Source of the DNA: Candidatus Cloacimonadota bacterium
GTDB lineage: Bacteria; Cloacimonadota; Cloacimonadia; Cloacimonadales; WRIO01
Direction of reading: 5' to 3'
Length of the DNA stretch: 34,924 bases
Assembly (NCBI GenBank): GCA_009777575.1
Contig: WRLO01000032.1
Span: forward strand, 1-34,924
Part shown: positions 33,471 through 34,924 of the stretch, piece by piece
How the letters are laid out: every line of letters starts with the position of its first letter
Position numbering within the stretch: position 1 is the first letter of the stretch
The notes under the pieces: model-generated
Seen by the model: the letters and a program-made list of their open reading frames with translations, nothing else
Databases searched by the model: none
What the model was told of the DNA's origin: nothing
Translations under genes and position numbers: made by a program

Positions 33471-33565
33471 AATCTCCGTGTCACTACTCCCATCCCGTCG
33501 TTGCGAGGTTTCTTCTGGCTATCCTCACGAAGCAATCTCCGTGCCACTATCACCATCCCGTCGGA
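33466..33565 (+). repeat. GAAGCAATCTCCGTG repeats, direct pair
   Basis: Two units start at 33466 and 33539 (GAAGCAATCTCCGTG, then CACTA and CCATCCCGTCG). They recur in reverse orientation at 33862-33976. The GCAATC core is shared with the REP of the preceding array. Confidence 0.8.
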
Positions 33566-33622
33566 GTCTTTTCTGAAAAGTATATTAATAAAATTTTACC
33601 TTACATAAGCCTTTAGGTATGT
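33556..33622 (-). repeat. Inverted copy of the AAGGTATGAT intergenic repeat
   Basis: On the minus strand the order is CCTAAAGG, TGTAAGGTA, an AT stretch and ATATACTTTTCAGAAAAGAC, matching 4424-4473 and 6605-6655. CATCCC-GTA-GGGATG (33661-33675) follows, a hairpin of the type found in the 81-bp repeats. Confidence 0.65.
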
Positions 33623-33706
33623 GAAGCTATGTAGAAAATGATGTAAAACCACAAAACCGCATCCCGTAGGGATGAAACCAAGCTTATATTAATCTGAAAA
33701 AAGTTG

Positions 33707-33734
33707 TTGACAAATCAAGTGTTTTTTTTAGAAT
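33707..33734 (+). promoter_or_regulatory. Strong sigma70-type promoter without a full gene
   Basis: TTGACA (33707-33712), 16 bases, TAGAAT (33729-33734). Downstream are AAGGAG (33755-33760) and ATG 33764, but the frame closes after eight codons (33764-33790, MHLKLLLK). Whatever was expressed here is now reduced to a mini-ORF, or the mini-ORF is a leader peptide. Confidence 0.55.
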
Positions 33735-33821
33735 GGTAATTCTATTAATTTAACAAGGAGTTTATGCATTTGAAATTATTACTTAAGTAGATTAAAAGCA
33801 GTGATAGAAAGGGGTAGAGAA

Positions 33822-33860
33822 ATGGACAATGGACAATGGGCAATGGAGAATGGAAAATGT
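33822..33860 (+). repeat. Short ATGGACA-type microrepeats
   Basis: Five successive variants of ATGGACA/ATGGGCA/ATGGAGA/ATGGAAA, each spaced by 9-11 bases, lie just before the inverted GATTGCTTC repeats. Confidence 0.6.
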
Positions 33861-33861
33861 A

Positions 33862-33976
33862 GATTGCTTCGTGAGTATAATAAGAAGAGACAGTAACGAC
33901 GGGAAGGGGTGGTAGTGGCACGGAGATTGCTTCGTGGGGAGTTTCGGAGAAGAGACCTCGCAACGACGGGAAGGGG
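33862..33976 (-). repeat. GAAGCAATCTCCGTG repeats, inverted pair
   Basis: GATTGCTTCGTG at 33862 and 33925, with AACGACGGGAAGGGGT and AGTGGCACGG, are reverse complements of the 33466-33565 units. Direct and inverted pairs thus enclose ~300 bases with the orphan promoter. Confidence 0.8.
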
Positions 33977-33992
33977 TAACAGGTGGATAAGA

Positions 33993-34112
33993 TATTGAAT
34001 TAATTCCCTACCCTAAACATAGCGTAGGGGCGTATTGCTTACGCCAAATAAAATTGAATTAATTCCCTACCCTAAACAATTTGGGGTTTATACAATAAAC
34101 CACTACGGGGAG
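33993..34112. repeat. Two CCCTACCCTAAAC repeats with palindromes
   Basis: TTGAATTAATTCCCTACCC with TAAACA occurs at about 33994 and 34053. The first is followed by GGCGTA-TTGCT-TACGCC (34029-34045), the second by GGTTTAT-ACA-ATAAACC (34085-34101). On their own strands both palindromes follow GTAGGG or GTAGTG, like the GGAACGCAA palindrome at 1266, suggesting one family with different stems. Confidence 0.65.
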
Positions 34113-34132
34113 GAAAAACTGGCGAAATATGC

Positions 34133-34235
34133 AATATGGCTTTCATATTTTGAGAAAAATCTCAAACCGAAAGCATCCATTACAATAAAATGATTGTAAA
34201 CCATGGTATTTATCTAAAACAAATTAGATAAATCC
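34133..34235 (+). promoter_or_regulatory. Structured leader of the GLUG-type gene
   Basis: Three hairpins in series: TTTGAGA-AAAA-TCTCAAA (34149-34166) inside GCTTTC...GAAAGC; TTACAAT-AAAATG-ATTGTAA (34180-34199); ATTTATCTAA-AACAAA-TTAGATAAAT (34208-34233). The ribosome binding site AAAGGAG (34252-34258) follows. It does not match a riboswitch that I can name. Confidence 0.5.
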
Positions 34236-34265
34236 ACATTAAAGAAAAATTTAAAGGAGATTTAA

Positions 34266-34924
34266 ATGACTTTAAAAAGACATTTACTGGCAATCCTATT
34301 ATTAGGACTAATAGGATGCTTTTTAGGACAGACCTTGATTGCTGAAACTTTAGCAGAAGCACCATCGAATTTCCACGATGAAGACGCAGGGTCAGAAGAA
34401 AATCCGTTTTTGATAGCGAACCTCGCCAATCTGAGGTGGCTGTCTGAAACACCAGCTGTTTGGGATATTGGATGGGGTATGAATAGAACGGGATACTTTT
34501 TTCTTCAAACAGCAGATATAGAAGCCTCTGAGACCATACACTGGAACAACGGGCGCGGTTTCACTCCTATAGGATATTTCTCCAAGTTTTCGCATGGCTA
34601 CTTCGAACGGTCATTTGTTGGCAGATATGATGGAAATCATTTCAAAATAAGCAATTTATTTATCAATGCTCCTGAATCCATCGCTGAAGAAAAAACGGTA
34701 AGCTTTGCGTTATTTAGCGATATTTATAATGCTACTATTATGAATGTCCAAATAGAAAACATACATATAGCCACAATAATAAATGATCCTTCATGGTTTT
34801 TAAGTCATGTTAGAGGAACATTAGTTGGGACAGCTATAGATAGCAGGATTATTAATTGTTCTGCTTCTGGGCAAATATCCAGCGAAAATCATCCTGATAA
34901 TGAAAAATACCTCATTATTGGAGG
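34266..34924 (+). CDS. GLUG-type exported surface protein, truncated by the window end
   Basis: The frame is open from ATG 34266 to the last base (219 codons). AAAGGAG is seven bases upstream. The N-terminus is a signal peptide (MTLKRHLLAILLLGLIGC); LIGC could be a lipobox, or signal peptidase I could cut after LIA near residue 26. The start of the mature part (ENPFLIANLANLRWLSE) and FVGRYDGNHFKISNLFI resemble GLUG-motif proteins, in which such units repeat along a beta-rich surface protein. What lies beyond the window is unknown. Alternative: a generic beta-helix protein. Confidence 0.7.
   Translation, partial: MTLKRHLLAILLLGLIGCFLGQTLIAETLAEAPSNFHDEDAGSEENPFLIANLANLRWLSETPAVWDIGWGMNRTGYFFLQTADIEASETIHWNNGRGFTPIGYFSKFSHGYFERSFVGRYDGNHFKISNLFINAPESIAEEKTVSFALFSDIYNATIMNVQIENIHIATIINDPSWFLSHVRGTLVGTAIDSRIINCSASGQISSENHPDNEKYLIIG

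Noticed and set aside
34133..34235. c-di-GMP-I (GEMM) riboswitch
   Set aside because: AAACCGAAAGC recalls part of the motif, but the conserved core including ACGCAAAGC is absent.
1..34924. rRNA, tRNA or prophage genes
   Set aside because: No tRNA cloverleaf, rRNA signature or phage structural gene was recognised on either strand.

Overview
The window is a low-GC bacterial chromosome segment whose core is an almost complete S10-spc-alpha ribosomal protein cluster (about 15.2-31.1 kb), flanked on both sides by accessory DNA rich in secreted-protein genes and palindromic repeats. Lipoprotein signal peptides, a predicted outer-membrane barrel ending in Phe, BspA-type leucine-rich repeats, Big_2 domains, beta-helix and GLUG-like surface proteins and an amino-acid-fermentation enzyme (indolepyruvate:ferredoxin oxidoreductase) suggest an anaerobic diderm. 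Spirochaetota, Cloacimonadota or Fibrobacterota-like lineages all fit. EF-Tu does not look like that of classical Treponema, so I do not assign a phylum. The first ~120 bases are homopolymer-rich and look like a poor contig end.

Layout. (1) 0.1-6.4 kb: an LPP20-like lipoprotein with an unresolved start, a repeat block (three 81-bp tandem repeats and a 23-bp perfect palindrome), an 853-residue three-part envelope protein (CsgG-like / LRR / barrel), and a 622-residue lipoprotein with two Big domains and a beta-helix, bounded by related repeat mosaics. (2) 6.4-7.17 kb: noncoding. (3) 7.17-9.4 kb, minus strand: iorA-iorB. (4) 9.7-14.4 kb: a compact housekeeping operon yggT-divIVA-pnp-dksA/traR-lspA plus a secreted OB-fold protein; DivIVA carries a very unusual Tyr-Glu-Glu-Pro repeat tail. 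(5) 14.5-14.9 kb: a small lipoprotein. (6) 15.2-31.06 kb: tuf, an intruding Uma2-type nuclease gene, then rpsJ-rplC-rplD-rplW-rplB-rpsS-rplV-rpsC-rplP-rpmC-rpsQ-rplN-rplX-rplE-rpsN-rpsH-rplF-rplR-rpsE-rpmD-rplO-secY-infA-rpmJ-rpsM-rpsK-rpsD-rpoA-rplQ, closed by a stem-loop. (7) 31.1-33.45 kb: a REP array containing an IS200-like (RAYT-type) transposase and a Fic protein, both behind a nearly identical ~158-bp inverted-REP leader. (8) 33.45-34.2 kb: further palindromic repeat families and an orphan promoter. (9) 34.27 kb to the end: a GLUG-type surface protein cut off by the window.

The most unusual system is the REP/RAYT/Fic locus. Thirteen copies of a REP motif (11 direct, 2 inverted) surround the transposase and Fic genes. 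The two inverted copies each close a REPIN-like doublet whose last REP abuts the Shine-Dalgarno sequence of the downstream gene, so one leader feeds both a transposase and a predicted AMPylase. A small hairpin inside the repeats shows a compensatory base-pair change. A second, independent modular repeat family recurs at 1.26-1.66, 4.42, 6.6 and 33.6 kb. All functions are inferred from sequence reading only; no database search was run.
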